This document shows, one piece after another, positions 17,495 to 25,602 of a DNA stretch of 64,000 nucleotides. The translations under genes were made by a program, and so were the position numbers. Every line of letters begins with the position of its first letter. Within the stretch, counting starts at the first letter, position 1. Under the pieces are notes generated by a model. It had not been told where the DNA came from and did no database searches. It was given only the letters and a program-made list of their open reading frames with translations. Origin of the DNA: WTGU01 sp965200925 (GTDB lineage Bacteria > Pseudomonadota > Alphaproteobacteria > UBA828); assembly GCA_965200925.1 (NCBI GenBank), contig OZ241738.1, forward strand, positions 2,728,001 through 2,792,000, in the 5' to 3' direction.

Positions 17495-17664
17495 TGGACC
17501 ATCGCGGCACCAGGGAATGGCTGGATGAGGCATGGAACGAGGCGGTTCATGAGTCCGTGACCGACTCCGATCCAGAGGTAGACGCACTGGCGAATTCGGA
17601 CATGAGCTCGATTCGCTATGCGCTCGTTACCCATTGGATGATTGCGTGCTTGCCGCACCGATAG
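17494..17664 (+). CDS. 56-residue acidic hypothetical protein overlapping the methylase stop
   Basis: This frame starts at an ATG that shares one base with the methylase stop and encodes an acidic N-terminal half (MDHRGTREWLDEAWNEAVHE) and a more hydrophobic tail. I do not recognise a family. The overlap and same strand suggest translation coupled to the methylase. It might be a modulator of the methylase, but nothing in the sequence proves it. Confidence 0.4.
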   Translation: MDHRGTREWLDEAWNEAVHESVTDSDPEVDALANSDMSSIRYALVTHWMIACLPHR

Positions 17665-17773
17665 CTAGGATTAGAATCCGGAAGGGAACTAAAGCCCTGT
17701 TCTCCACTGTTATGTAGTTTCCTTCACTCTATTGGGGATGTCCCACTGCCCATTGCGGTTATGAGTTCAATTT

Positions 17774-18682
17774 CTAACGGAATGCTAACCGCCTAAGGGG
17801 TTCTCTATATTTTTCGATTAGCGAAAGAGGACTTTCGAGTCCATTAAAGAAAGACTGTGAATCGTAACCATGTCTCGCATCCAATTTCGTTGCCTGCCTA
17901 ACTATGTTGATGTCTTTCAGGCTAACTTGCCCTTTCCAAGCCTGGAATCCGATATGCGCAACGCGCTTCGGCTTATCTAACATCGGCTTATCTAACAAAG
18001 TAATTCCATCGCTATCGTATAGCCGCATCACATCTATGCGATTTCCTTTTGGGTTCTTCAATGTGTAACCGCGTTTTCTCAGAATGGTATTGAGTTGGTT
18101 ATAGGTTATAGTTTTGGATCGTAAGTCGATAGCTCTGGTGTTCGCTTTCAAAAAACGGGATATGATAAATATATCTTGGTCGAATGGCGATAAGCTTCCC
18201 TTATCGTGTCGACTACTTAGGGTTAAATTACTTTTTGCTATGTCAACTATGAAATCTTCATAGTCTTCGTCGCGTAGTGTGGGTGTTCGGCCAATCTTTT
18301 GGAGATGTAAAATGGATGTGAGAAACGCTGTTCTCTTATTTGCATCATGGAACGGATGATTCTTGACTAAACCAAACATCAAAGTGGCGCAGGTATCTAT
18401 ACGGTCTTTCCACTTTGGTTTTCCGCCAAATCGAACAAATTGCCGGCTAAGGGCCGAATGAAGGAGATTTATGTCTTTCGGACCAACTCCTCCTATACCA
18501 GTTTTTGATTCAAAGAAAAAATCTACCAACAAGAAGTGCGCTTGTAATACTTCATATATACCTATGGTCGTTTTTCCCGAATAAGGGTCGAACGGACCAA
18601 TTATTGAGGTCCATCTTTTATATTCTTCTTCGACATCTGGGTGCTTGTACTGTTGTTCTGGTATTTTTCAGTCCATAGTCAT
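17774..18682 (-). pseudogene. Fic/Doc-family protein with an in-frame UGA at codon 5
   Basis: The encoded protein (about 300 residues) carries the Fic catalytic motif HPFHDANKRTAFLT (His, Asp/Asn and Arg all present) preceded by GIGGVGPK and ALSRQFVRFGGK, the look of the Fic group that resembles death-on-curing toxins. Fic proteins transfer AMP or phosphate to target proteins. Similarity clearly extends upstream of any ATG-free internal start: the region reads YKHPDVEEEYKRW and TIGIYEVLQAHF in frame. The natural start MTMD at 18682 is followed by TGA at 18668-18670 where Trp is plausible, so the gene is probably silenced or re-initiated. It is AT-rich, unlike its neighbours, a sign of transfer. 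No antitoxin gene is evident. Confidence 0.75.
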
Positions 18683-19016
18683 CAGGTAAGGCGAGCAATG
18701 GGTGGTGCGGAGACGAATTCCGCTTCGGGCCGTCGGCCACCTGACCATTTTCCAGGGGCCGAAACCGAACAATTATACTATCTTCGAAGTTCGTGCAAGG
18801 AATAGTCCCCGCCCCTCACCCGCTCTCGATCAGCACCGGGCCGGCGGCCTCGGCACCCGGCAGCGGCGCAGCGCCGTTATAGGTCGGAAGTTCCCGGAAG
18901 CCCCGCGCCGCGTCCAGGTAGATGGCGCGTGCCGGTTGGACCGGGTGGCGCCGGACGCGATAGGCTGGCGCGCGAAGGTGAGGCGGCGGGCTGTCCGATA
19001 CGGGAAGTCAGCGGCA
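18683..19016. other. Intergenic, no gene recognised
   Basis: These 334 bases mark the return from AT-rich to GC-rich DNA at about 18800. An open frame crosses it into the flavoenzyme gene, but it shows no conserved protein features. I see no repeat or RNA structure that I would name. Confidence 0.5.
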
Positions 19017-20660
19017 ATGACCGAGGCGCGGCGGAAATTCTGGGGCTGGGGCCTCGAAGCGGAGACCTTGCGCGAAGACGAAGCGCGCCGGGTCGTGGAG
19101 CGGGTCGCGCCGCTCGTCGGCCTCGAACCCGGCCCTTACACGGCGCCGCCCAGGATCGAGGAAGTACGCCTGCGCCCGCCGCGCGTCGCGCCGCCGGCTT
19201 CCCTCGCCGCTCTCTGCCGAAGCGACGCCTACGCCCGCGCGAGCCACGCCTGCGGGAAGTCCTATCCCGATTACGTCCGCGCCTTCCGGCGCGCCTTCGA
19301 TCCGGCCCCGGACATCGTCGCGTACCCGGAAAGCGAAACCGACATCGCCGAGCTGCTCGACTGGGCCGGCGAAGCGGCCCTCGCCGTCATCCCCTATGGC
19401 GGCGGCTCGACGGTGGTCGGCGGCGTCGAGCCGCGAACCGGCAGCGGCTACGCGGCGGCGCTCACCGTTGACCTGCGGCGCCTGGACAAGGTGCTCGAGA
19501 TCGACCGCACCTCGCGGGCGGCGCGCATCCAGGCCGGAGTCTTCGGCCCCGCCCTCGAAGCCCGGCTCAAGCCGGCCGGGCTCACCCTCCGGCACTTCCC
19601 CCAGTCCTTCGAATTCTCGACTCTCGGCGGCTGGATCGCCACCCGCTCCGGCGGCCATTACGCCACGCTCCATACCCATATCGACGAGTTCGTCGAAAGC
19701 CTGCGCACCGTCACCCCGGCGGGCGTGCTGGAGAGTCGACGGCTGCCGGGCTCCGGCGCCGGCCCCAGCCCGGACCGTCTCGTGATCGGCTCCGAAGGCG
19801 CGCTCGGCATCGTCACAGAAGCCTGGATGCGGCTCCAGGACAGGCCCACGTGGCGGGCGTCGGCCGCCCTCCGCTTCGCCGATTTCGCCGCCGCCGCGGA
19901 AGCGATCCGCGCCGTCGGACAGGCCGGTCTCTACCCGACCAACCTGCGCCTGGTCGACTCCGAGGAGGCGCGGCTCGCAGGCGCCGGGGACGGCGGCTTC
20001 CACCTCGCGGTCCTCGCCTTCGAAAGCGCCGACCATCCGGTCGAGCCGTGGATGACGCGCGCCCTCGAATGCATGGCCGACCACGGCGCCGAATGCGACC
20101 GGGAGGCGCCGGCCAAGGCCCGCGACCCGCTCGCCGACACTTGGCGCGCAGCCTTCATCAGGGCGCCCTACGACCGCGAGGCGCTGATCGCCCACGGCCT
20201 CCTGCACGACACCTTCGAGAGCGCCGTCACCTGGGATCGCTTCGCGGAATTCCACGCCTCCGTCAAGGCGGCGACGGAGGCCGCGATCCTCCGCGCCACC
20301 GGGGTGCCGGGCCACGTGACCTGCCGCTTCACCCATGTCTATCCCGACGGACCGGCACCTTATTTCACCTGTCACGCGAAGCCCACGCCCGGCGCGGAAA
20401 TCGAGCAATGGCGGGCGATCAAGGCCGCCGCTTCCGGCGCCCTGATCGCGGCCGGCGGCACGATCACCCACCACCACGCCGTCGGGCGCGACCACATGCC
20501 CTGGTACGAGGCGCAGCGCCCCGCCCTTTTCGGCGCTGCCCTCGCTGCGGCCAAGCGGGCGCTCGATCCGGGCGGTGTCCTCAATCCCGGCGTCCTTCTG
20601 CCGCCGCGGCCGGCGGCCACCGCTGCGGCCGGAAAACCGGAAGACGCGCTCCGGCCATGA
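19017..20660 (+). CDS. FAD-binding oxidase, alkyldihydroxyacetonephosphate synthase-like
   Basis: The 547-residue protein is a VAO-type (FAD_binding_4) flavoenzyme. It opens with FWGWG, has the FAD loop PYGGGSTVVGGVEP, the substrate-domain motif FEFSTLGGWIATRSGG, IGSEGALGIVTEA, and in the C-terminal domain FTHVYPDGPAPYFT and TITHHHAVGRDH. This set matches alkyl-DHAP synthase (AGPS) rather than D-lactate or glycolate oxidases. True AGPS makes ether lipids in eukaryotes; bacterial homologues are common and mostly uncharacterised. The ATG at 19017 is chosen because conserved sequence begins there. The stop overlaps the ATG of a decayed amine-oxidase gene, a former operon partner. Confidence 0.82.
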   Translation: MTEARRKFWGWGLEAETLREDEARRVVERVAPLVGLEPGPYTAPPRIEEVRLRPPRVAPPASLAALCRSDAYARASHACGKSYPDYVRAFRRAFDPAPDIVAYPESETDIAELLDWAGEAALAVIPYGGGSTVVGGVEPRTGSGYAAALTVDLRRLDKVLEIDRTSRAARIQAGVFGPALEARLKPAGLTLRHFPQSFEFSTLGGWIATRSGGHYATLHTHIDEFVESLRTVTPAGVLESRRLPGSGAGPSPDRLVIGSEGALGIVTEAWMRLQDRPTWRASAALRFADFAAAAEAIRAVGQAGLYPTNLRLVDSEEARLAGAGDGGFHLAVLAFESADHPVEPWMTRALECMADHGAECDREAPAKARDPLADTWRAAFIRAPYDREALIAHGLLHDTFESAVTWDRFAEFHASVKAATEAAILRATGVPGHVTCRFTHVYPDGPAPYFTCHAKPTPGAEIEQWRAIKAAASGALIAAGGTITHHHAVGRDHMPWYEAQRPALFGAALAAAKRALDPGGVLNPGVLLPPRPAATAAAGKPEDALRP

Positions 20661-20880
20661 CGGCCGCGAAGTAAGTCGTCGTCATCGGGGAGGCGCCGCC
20701 GGTCTGGCCGCCGCCTGGACGCTTCGCCGGGCGGTGTCTCCGAAGGCCCTCTGGCAGATGTTCCGGCGGCGCCGTGAAAGGGGTGGTCGCCGGAGGTGAA
20801 TTCCTGGCGGCCGACGCGGTCGTATGCACGACCACCGCGACTGATGCCCTGCGGATCGTTCCCGGCCTTCGGGGATGTCG
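20657..20880 (+). pseudogene. Remnant of a FAD-dependent amine oxidase/phytoene-desaturase-type oxidoreductase
   Basis: The ATG at 20657 overlaps the upstream stop (ATGA). The start reads MTAAK, then a TAA (20672-20674), then VVVIG and, after a one-base slip, GGAAGLAAAWTLRRA: the dinucleotide-binding GxGxxG loop of FAD amine oxidases. About 100 bases later another frame reads GVVAGGEFLAADAVVCTTTATDA, a later segment of such enzymes. Stop, frameshift and a large internal deletion show that the gene is dead. It was probably co-transcribed with the alkyl-DHAP-synthase-like gene. Confidence 0.65.
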
Positions 20881-20946
20881 AGCGCTTCTCCGGCGCCCGG
20901 GGCGGCGTTTGATAAAGGCGGCGCGCGGCGTGTTTGGAAATTCCGG

Positions 20947-22602
20947 TCAGGCGCCCGTTCCCGACTCCGCCGGCCGGTCGGCCGGCGCCTTGCGTCGGGC
21001 CCCCGGCGTGCCGGCGATGATCGCCTCGGCGGCGATCGCGCGCATGGCGGCCGATGCACCGAAGCGGAGGGCCGTGCGGACGACCTTCGTCGGATCGACG
21101 ACGCCTGCGCGCACGAGGTCGCGCTCGCGCCGCGCGGCGGCGTCGAAGCCCCGATGCGGGTTGGCGTGCTCCGTGGCGCGGGCGACGGCGGCGGAGGCGT
21201 CGCCGCCGGCGTTCCCGACGATCCGCCGCATCGGCGCGGTCAGCGCCGCCGCGAGCGCCGCGACGCCCATCGCCTCGTCGGAATAATCGCCCGCGCCGGC
21301 GGCCGGCAGCGCCTGGGAGGCGCGCAGCAGCGCGACACCGCCGCCGGGAACGACGCCTTCCACCTCCGCCGCGCGCACGGCGCTCAAGGCGTCATTGGCC
21401 CTCTCCTTGCGCGCCCGCAATTCGGTCTCGGTGGCACCACCGAGGCGGAGCTCGGCGATCCCGGCAGCGAGGCGGGCCAAGCGCTCCTGGAGCTTCTCCC
21501 GGTCGAAGCTGAGATATTTTTCCGCCGCCGCCTCCCGCCGCAGGGCGTCGCACCGGTGGCGGATGGCCGCCGCGTCGCCCTGGCCGCCGACGATGGTCGT
21601 GCGGTCGCGGGCGACGTGCACCTTCCGCGCTGCGCCCAGCATGGAAGGCTGCAGATTCTCCAGCGCGTTGCCGCGCTCGCCGGTGACGATCTCGCCGCCG
21701 GTCGCGATGGCGATGTCCTCGAGCATCGGCTTGCGCCAACGTCCGAAGCCGGGCGCCTTGACCGCGGCGACGCGAAGCCCGCCCCGGCGCTTGTTGACGA
21801 TCAGCGTCGCCAGCGCGTCCCCCGTCACGTCCTCGGCGACGACCAGCAGCGAATACTTCGACTTCGCGAAGGCGCGGAGCGCAGGTACGATCGCGTCCAC
21901 GCTGGAGATTGTCGTCTCGTGCACGAGCACATAGGCGTCCTTCAGGATGATCGTCATGTCGTCCGGGTCGGTGACGAAGGCCGGCGATACGTAGCCCTTG
22001 TCGAAGCTCATGCCCTCGTGCACGGCGAGGGTCGTCTCGACGCCCTTCGCCTCATCGATGGTGACCACCCCGTCGCGGCCCACCCGGCGCACGGCTGCCG
22101 CCAGATGGCGCGCGATCTCGTCGTCGCCGTTGGCGGCGAGCCGGGCCACGCGCTCCAGGCCGCCGCGCGCGGGCAGCGGGCGGGACAGCCCGTCGAGCGC
22201 GGCGTCGGCGCTGCGCAGGCCGCGTTCGATTCCACGGGCCACGCCCATCGGATCGGCCCCGGCCGCCACCGCCTTGTCGCCTTGCCCCATGAGCGCCGCC
22301 GCCAGCACCATCGCCGTGGTAGAGCCATCGCCGGCCTCGTCGCTCACCCGCGCGCCGACGTGGCGAATCAGGCGCCCGCCCATGTCCGCGAAGCGGTCGG
22401 CGAGGTCGATGTGCCGGGCGATGGTGTAGCCGTCCGTCGAAATCCAGGGCGCGGCATGCTTGCGTTCGAGCAGGACCGCCCGCCCGCCGGGCCCAAGGGT
22501 GGCGCCGACGATGCCGCCGACGATCTGCGCGCCGCGCAGGAGCCCGGCCCGCGCCGGGGCGCCGAGGCCGATCCGCTTCGGCCCCGGGATGCCGTCGATC
22601 AT
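20947..22602 (-). CDS. Divergent GroEL/Hsp60 paralogue without GroES or GGM tail
   Basis: The 551-residue protein is a group I chaperonin by sequence. The equatorial ATP site is kept: STDGYTIAR, DEAGDGSTTAMVL (Asp87 equivalent) and NDALSAVRAAEVEGVVPGGG (Asp398 equivalent). The apical domain contains GYVSPAF and AAVKAPGFG. It departs from canonical GroEL in several ways: the N-terminus is unusual, the client-binding Tyr203 equivalent looks like Ala, and the C-terminus is basic/proline-rich instead of GGM repeats. No groES is adjacent. It starts 40 bases after a transaminase gene on the same strand, so the two likely form an operon. It is probably a specialised paralogue, with the housekeeping groESL elsewhere. 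Confidence 0.85.
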   Translation of the reverse strand: MIDGIPGPKRIGLGAPARAGLLRGAQIVGGIVGATLGPGGRAVLLERKHAAPWISTDGYTIARHIDLADRFADMGGRLIRHVGARVSDEAGDGSTTAMVLAAALMGQGDKAVAAGADPMGVARGIERGLRSADAALDGLSRPLPARGGLERVARLAANGDDEIARHLAAAVRRVGRDGVVTIDEAKGVETTLAVHEGMSFDKGYVSPAFVTDPDDMTIILKDAYVLVHETTISSVDAIVPALRAFAKSKYSLLVVAEDVTGDALATLIVNKRRGGLRVAAVKAPGFGRWRKPMLEDIAIATGGEIVTGERGNALENLQPSMLGAARKVHVARDRTTIVGGQGDAAAIRHRCDALRREAAAEKYLSFDREKLQERLARLAAGIAELRLGGATETELRARKERANDALSAVRAAEVEGVVPGGGVALLRASQALPAAGAGDYSDEAMGVAALAAALTAPMRRIVGNAGGDASAAVARATEHANPHRGFDAAARRERDLVRAGVVDPTKVVRTALRFGASAAMRAIAAEAIIAGTPGARRKAPADRPAESGTGA

Positions 22603-22642
22603 CGCGGCGCGCCCTCGCCGCCGGTGCCGGCGGGCGGGACGG

Positions 22643-23590
22643 TCAGGCGGCCCCGTAGTCGATCGGCGTCGCGTCCCACCCTTCGTCGTGGCGCCGCCAG
22701 TAGAGATCGCGCAGCCGCGTCGTCACCGGCCCGACAGTGCCGTCGCCCACGGGCGCGTGGTCGATCCTGGTCACCGGCAGGATGCCGCCGGCGGTGCTGG
22801 TGAGGAACACCTCGTCCGCCGCCCGCAGGTCGTCGGGGGAGACGGCGCTGATCTCCGCACGCACGTTCATCTCGGCCATCAGGTCGAGGGCCGTCCGGCG
22901 GGTGATGCCTTCGAGGCAGGTGCCGCCCGGCGTCGTCACCGTCCCGCCGCGGACGGCGAAGACGTTGAAGCCCGGCCCCTCGGCGATATTGCCCTCGAGG
23001 TCCACCACCACCGGCAGGTCGCACCCCGCTTCGTAGCAATCGAAGGTCGCGCGGATCATGTCGCCCCAGTGGAAATTCTTGGCCGTGGGGTCGACCGAGG
23101 CCGGCGGGATACGCAGATAGGCGCTGACGTGGAGATCGATGCCGCGCGCCCGCATCTCCTCGTCGGCGATCCACACGAAGGGGATCGCGAAGGCGACGAA
23201 GCGGTTTTCGCAGGCGCGCGGGTCGCGGGTGCCCTTGGGCGGCATTCCGCGCGTGCACAGCACCTCCACATAGGCGTCGCGGAGCTGGGTGAGGCGCATG
23301 AGCCGCATCAGGATCGCGATGACCTCGGCGCGGTCGTGGGGGATCGTCATGCGGACGCTGGCCAGGCTCCTGTCGAACCGGTCGAGATGGGGCTCGAGCC
23401 GGAAGAAATTCCCGCCCCAAACATGCACCACGTCGTAGGTGACGTCGGAGCGGGTGAACCCCCAGTCGAGGATCGGGATGCGGGCCTCGCCGATCGGCAC
23501 GTAGACGCCTTCCATGAAAGCCGCGCCTTCCGCGAAGCGGTTCTCCAACGTCACGACGCCGCCGGACGCCGCCTTCGTCGCCTCTGCCAT
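22643..23590 (-). CDS. Fold-type IV aminotransferase, resembling (R)-selective amine transaminases/BCAT
   Basis: The 315-residue PLP enzyme belongs to class IV. Key segments are LDWGFTRSDVTYDVVHVW near the N-terminus, AYVEVLCTRG, AKNFHWGDMIRA with the Schiff-base Lys, AEGPGFNVF, GITRRTA, and STAGGILPVTRID. The pattern SDVTYDV..VW plus KNFxWGD and the TTAGG-type loop is closer, from memory, to known (R)-amine:pyruvate transaminases than to IlvE, which has a different lysine context. A branched-chain or D-amino acid role remains possible. ATG 23590 has a strong AGGAGGAGG upstream. It is followed by the GroEL paralogue. Confidence 0.82.
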   Translation of the reverse strand: MAEATKAASGGVVTLENRFAEGAAFMEGVYVPIGEARIPILDWGFTRSDVTYDVVHVWGGNFFRLEPHLDRFDRSLASVRMTIPHDRAEVIAILMRLMRLTQLRDAYVEVLCTRGMPPKGTRDPRACENRFVAFAIPFVWIADEEMRARGIDLHVSAYLRIPPASVDPTAKNFHWGDMIRATFDCYEAGCDLPVVVDLEGNIAEGPGFNVFAVRGGTVTTPGGTCLEGITRRTALDLMAEMNVRAEISAVSPDDLRAADEVFLTSTAGGILPVTRIDHAPVGDGTVGPVTTRLRDLYWRRHDEGWDATPIDYGAA

Positions 23591-23735
23591 CGATGGCCTC
23601 CTCCTGTCCGCCGAACCGGCCGCCCCTACAGTGTGCCGCATCGGACGTGCCGGCGCGAGCGTTTGCCGGGGTTCGCGGGCGGTCCGACTTTCGGCCAAGC
23701 TCCGGGCCGTGGTTCGTCGGCGGTCGAGGACGGGC

Positions 23736-24281
23736 ATGGGTGCTGTCGTTGCCAGCATGGAGTTGGAAAACGCCGTCGACCGCGGCATGTCCGCCCAGGG
23801 CTTGCGCGACGAGTCGACGGTGCGTCGAACCCGGGTGGACGGCATCGTCGACACCGGTGCCGTGACGCTGGTGCTGCCGCAGAACGTGGTGGAACGGCTT
23901 GGCGACGCAACGCACCGTCATCGTCACCTGCGCCGACGAGAGGAAGGAAGAGCGCCCTGTCGCCGGGCCCGTGACCGTGCGGATCGGCGACCGGTTCATG
24001 AGTACGGATGCGATCGTCGGGCCGCCGCTCTCGGAGCCGTTGATCGGCCAAGTGATCCTCGAGGTCTGGACCTGATCGCCGACCGCGCCAAGCAGGCGTT
24101 GTATCCCCGGGTACCCGACTATCCGTTGCTGAACCTGAAGCGCCTGCGCGCGGCGTGCCCGAAAACCGGGCGGGACGGTCGGTCTACGCCGCCGCGCCCA
24201 CGCGCCGCCGAAGCTCTTCACGCGTGTCTGCCGTATCGGGCGTGTCCGGAAGGAGAGGCAGCAGTTCGCGCCATGCGATGA
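23736..24281 (+). pseudogene. Retropepsin-like aspartyl protease (clan AA) with two opposite frameshifts
   Basis: The frame opens with MGAVVASMELENAVD and has the catalytic VDTGAVTLVLP. After VVERLG the homologous sequence jumps to a second frame (TVIVTCADERKEERPVAGPV to EPLIGQVILEVW), then returns to the first frame (DLIADRAKQALYPRVPDYPLLNLKR). The second frame stops at once when it ends, so both shifts are needed to read the whole protein. In the original frame no stop occurs, so a full-length but scrambled product could be made, lacking the normal middle of about 50 residues. Family members are small soluble proteases common near toxin-antitoxin loci. Homology ends near 24150; the rest overlaps the next gene. 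Confidence 0.65.
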
Positions 24282-25287
24282 CGGCGATTCCCCTGGCCAT
24301 CCGGGCAAGGGTCGCGGGGTCTCTGTGCGGCAGGTGGCAGGCGAGCGATTCCGGCTCCTTCCGGTATTTCTCGATCAGTTGCTGATACCGCCACTCCGGG
24401 TTTCGGTCTTTGACGAACATCCAGAACCAGGGCGACCGGCCGCCGGCCTGCTCGATCGCGCAATCGATGTTGCGGAGTATCTGGTTGCGTTCGGGGTCGT
24501 AGGTCGTGCCCTCGGAAATGTCGCTGTGGAGCTTCGCCTCTATGAAGGCCGAGTAACTGGAGCCTTTCAGCGCGATGTCCACTTCCGTGGGCCCCTCGAC
24601 AGCTTTGGGATTCCAAGCACGCTCCCTCCAACGCGGGTTGTCCGACTTGGCCATGCGCGCGCGACTCCGCCTTTCGTATTCGGGCGGGGCGGGGATGGAA
24701 CGCCATAACGTCACCGTCGGAGGCGCATTGCGGCGTGGCAGAGAACCAGCGCCGTTCGCGGCCGCGAGTTCGATTACCGCCGGCCACCACGTCGAGGCAT
24801 CCGTTCTTTGGAGCAATCGCATCACCGTCCAGGTCACCCAATCTTCGCTCTGCGGGGAAGTGAGTATTCGCTTGAGAGCCTTCCCGCTCCGGTGAGCGAG
24901 GAGCTTGTCGCGGTCGACGATGGGGAAATCGGGCGTGTCGGGCATCGGCGGCCGGCTGTCACGCGATGCTGACCGTGGAGAGGCCGGAGGCGAGTCTGAT
25001 TGCAGATACTTCCGGTTGAGCGCTCGGATTTGGTGTCGGTACCAATCCACGTCACCAGTGTGACGTGTTTCAGCTAACGCGATGTACTTCCCGGCCATGG
25101 AAAGCACGTCGCTCGCACTCCAGTCCTCCGGAAAGTCCTTCGCGTACCGTAGGGTCGGGTTTCCCGGATTCGTGTAGTCCCTTACGCTCCACGACCGACC
25201 GTGCTCGTCTCCACTGAAGTAGAAGAAGACGAAGGTCTCCGACTCTATCTCCGGCACGTGGATGAACCAGCGATTCTGCTTCGCCAT
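24184..25287 (-). CDS. Hypothetical protein with a PD-(D/E)XK nuclease-like motif
   Basis: The 367-residue protein shows Asp237 in EVDIALKG followed by Glu250-Ala-Lys252 in FIEAKLHSD, which matches the D...EXK arrangement of restriction-type nucleases. Around it are WNPKAVEGPTE and ILRNIDCAIEQAG, consistent with the same fold. The first 114 residues form a separate polar domain; an internal Met115 begins the nuclease part. A 22-bp repeat found again at 26.6 kb lies exactly before that Met codon, so the N-terminal domain may have been added later. ATG 25287 is supported by AGGGGAGCG upstream. No methylase is adjacent. A function in defence is an inference. Confidence 0.55.
   Translation of the reverse strand: MAKQNRWFIHVPEIESETFVFFYFSGDEHGRSWSVRDYTNPGNPTLRYAKDFPEDWSASDVLSMAGKYIALAETRHTGDVDWYRHQIRALNRKYLQSDSPPASPRSASRDSRPPMPDTPDFPIVDRDKLLAHRSGKALKRILTSPQSEDWVTWTVMRLLQRTDASTWWPAVIELAAANGAGSLPRRNAPPTVTLWRSIPAPPEYERRSRARMAKSDNPRWRERAWNPKAVEGPTEVDIALKGSSYSAFIEAKLHSDISEGTTYDPERNQILRNIDCAIEQAGGRSPWFWMFVKDRNPEWRYQQLIEKYRKEPESLACHLPHRDPATLARMARGIAVIAWRELLPLLPDTPDTADTREELRRRVGAAA
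24946..24967 (+). repeat. 22-bp direct repeat, copy 1 (partner at 26623-26644)
   Basis: CGGCGGCCGGCTGTCACGCG followed by AT is identical to 26623-26644. Looser similarity continues (GTGGAGAGGCC against ATGGAGAGGCT). This copy lies inside the PD-(D/E)XK gene, immediately upstream on the minus strand of the internal Met115 codon. Confidence 0.8.
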
Positions 25288-25602
25288 AGACGCTCCCCTC
25301 GCGAACCGGGTTCGGGGCGAGCCAAGGCCATCCGACGCGCCCGGATCGTTCGCATGTTTTCGATCCGACATATGCTGCCGGCGGTCGAGTGGTGCCGCAA
25401 CCGATCGTGACGCGAGCGGCGGGTGGACGTGGTGGCGGCCGTGGCCCGTGCTCGGTCTCCCGCTGCTCGGTTGCTGTATGGCACGCCGGATCGAAGGACG
25501 GCGGATGTCCCGGACGCCCGGGAACAGGGCATGGGCGCCGCGGGGAATGGCGGGCCCCGTCGATTTGCCAGCGACCCACGCCGCATCGTCCCTGTCCTCG
25601 AC
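25288..25602. other. Intergenic with partial dispersed repeat
   Basis: This 315-base stretch holds no recognised gene. Positions 25358-25427 resemble 26664-26733: both read TTTTCGATCCG, a TATG/TGCCGG block and the exact 14-mer GCCGCAACCGATCG (25395-25408 and 26702-26715). The remainder is GC-rich sequence without conserved coding. Confidence 0.6.
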
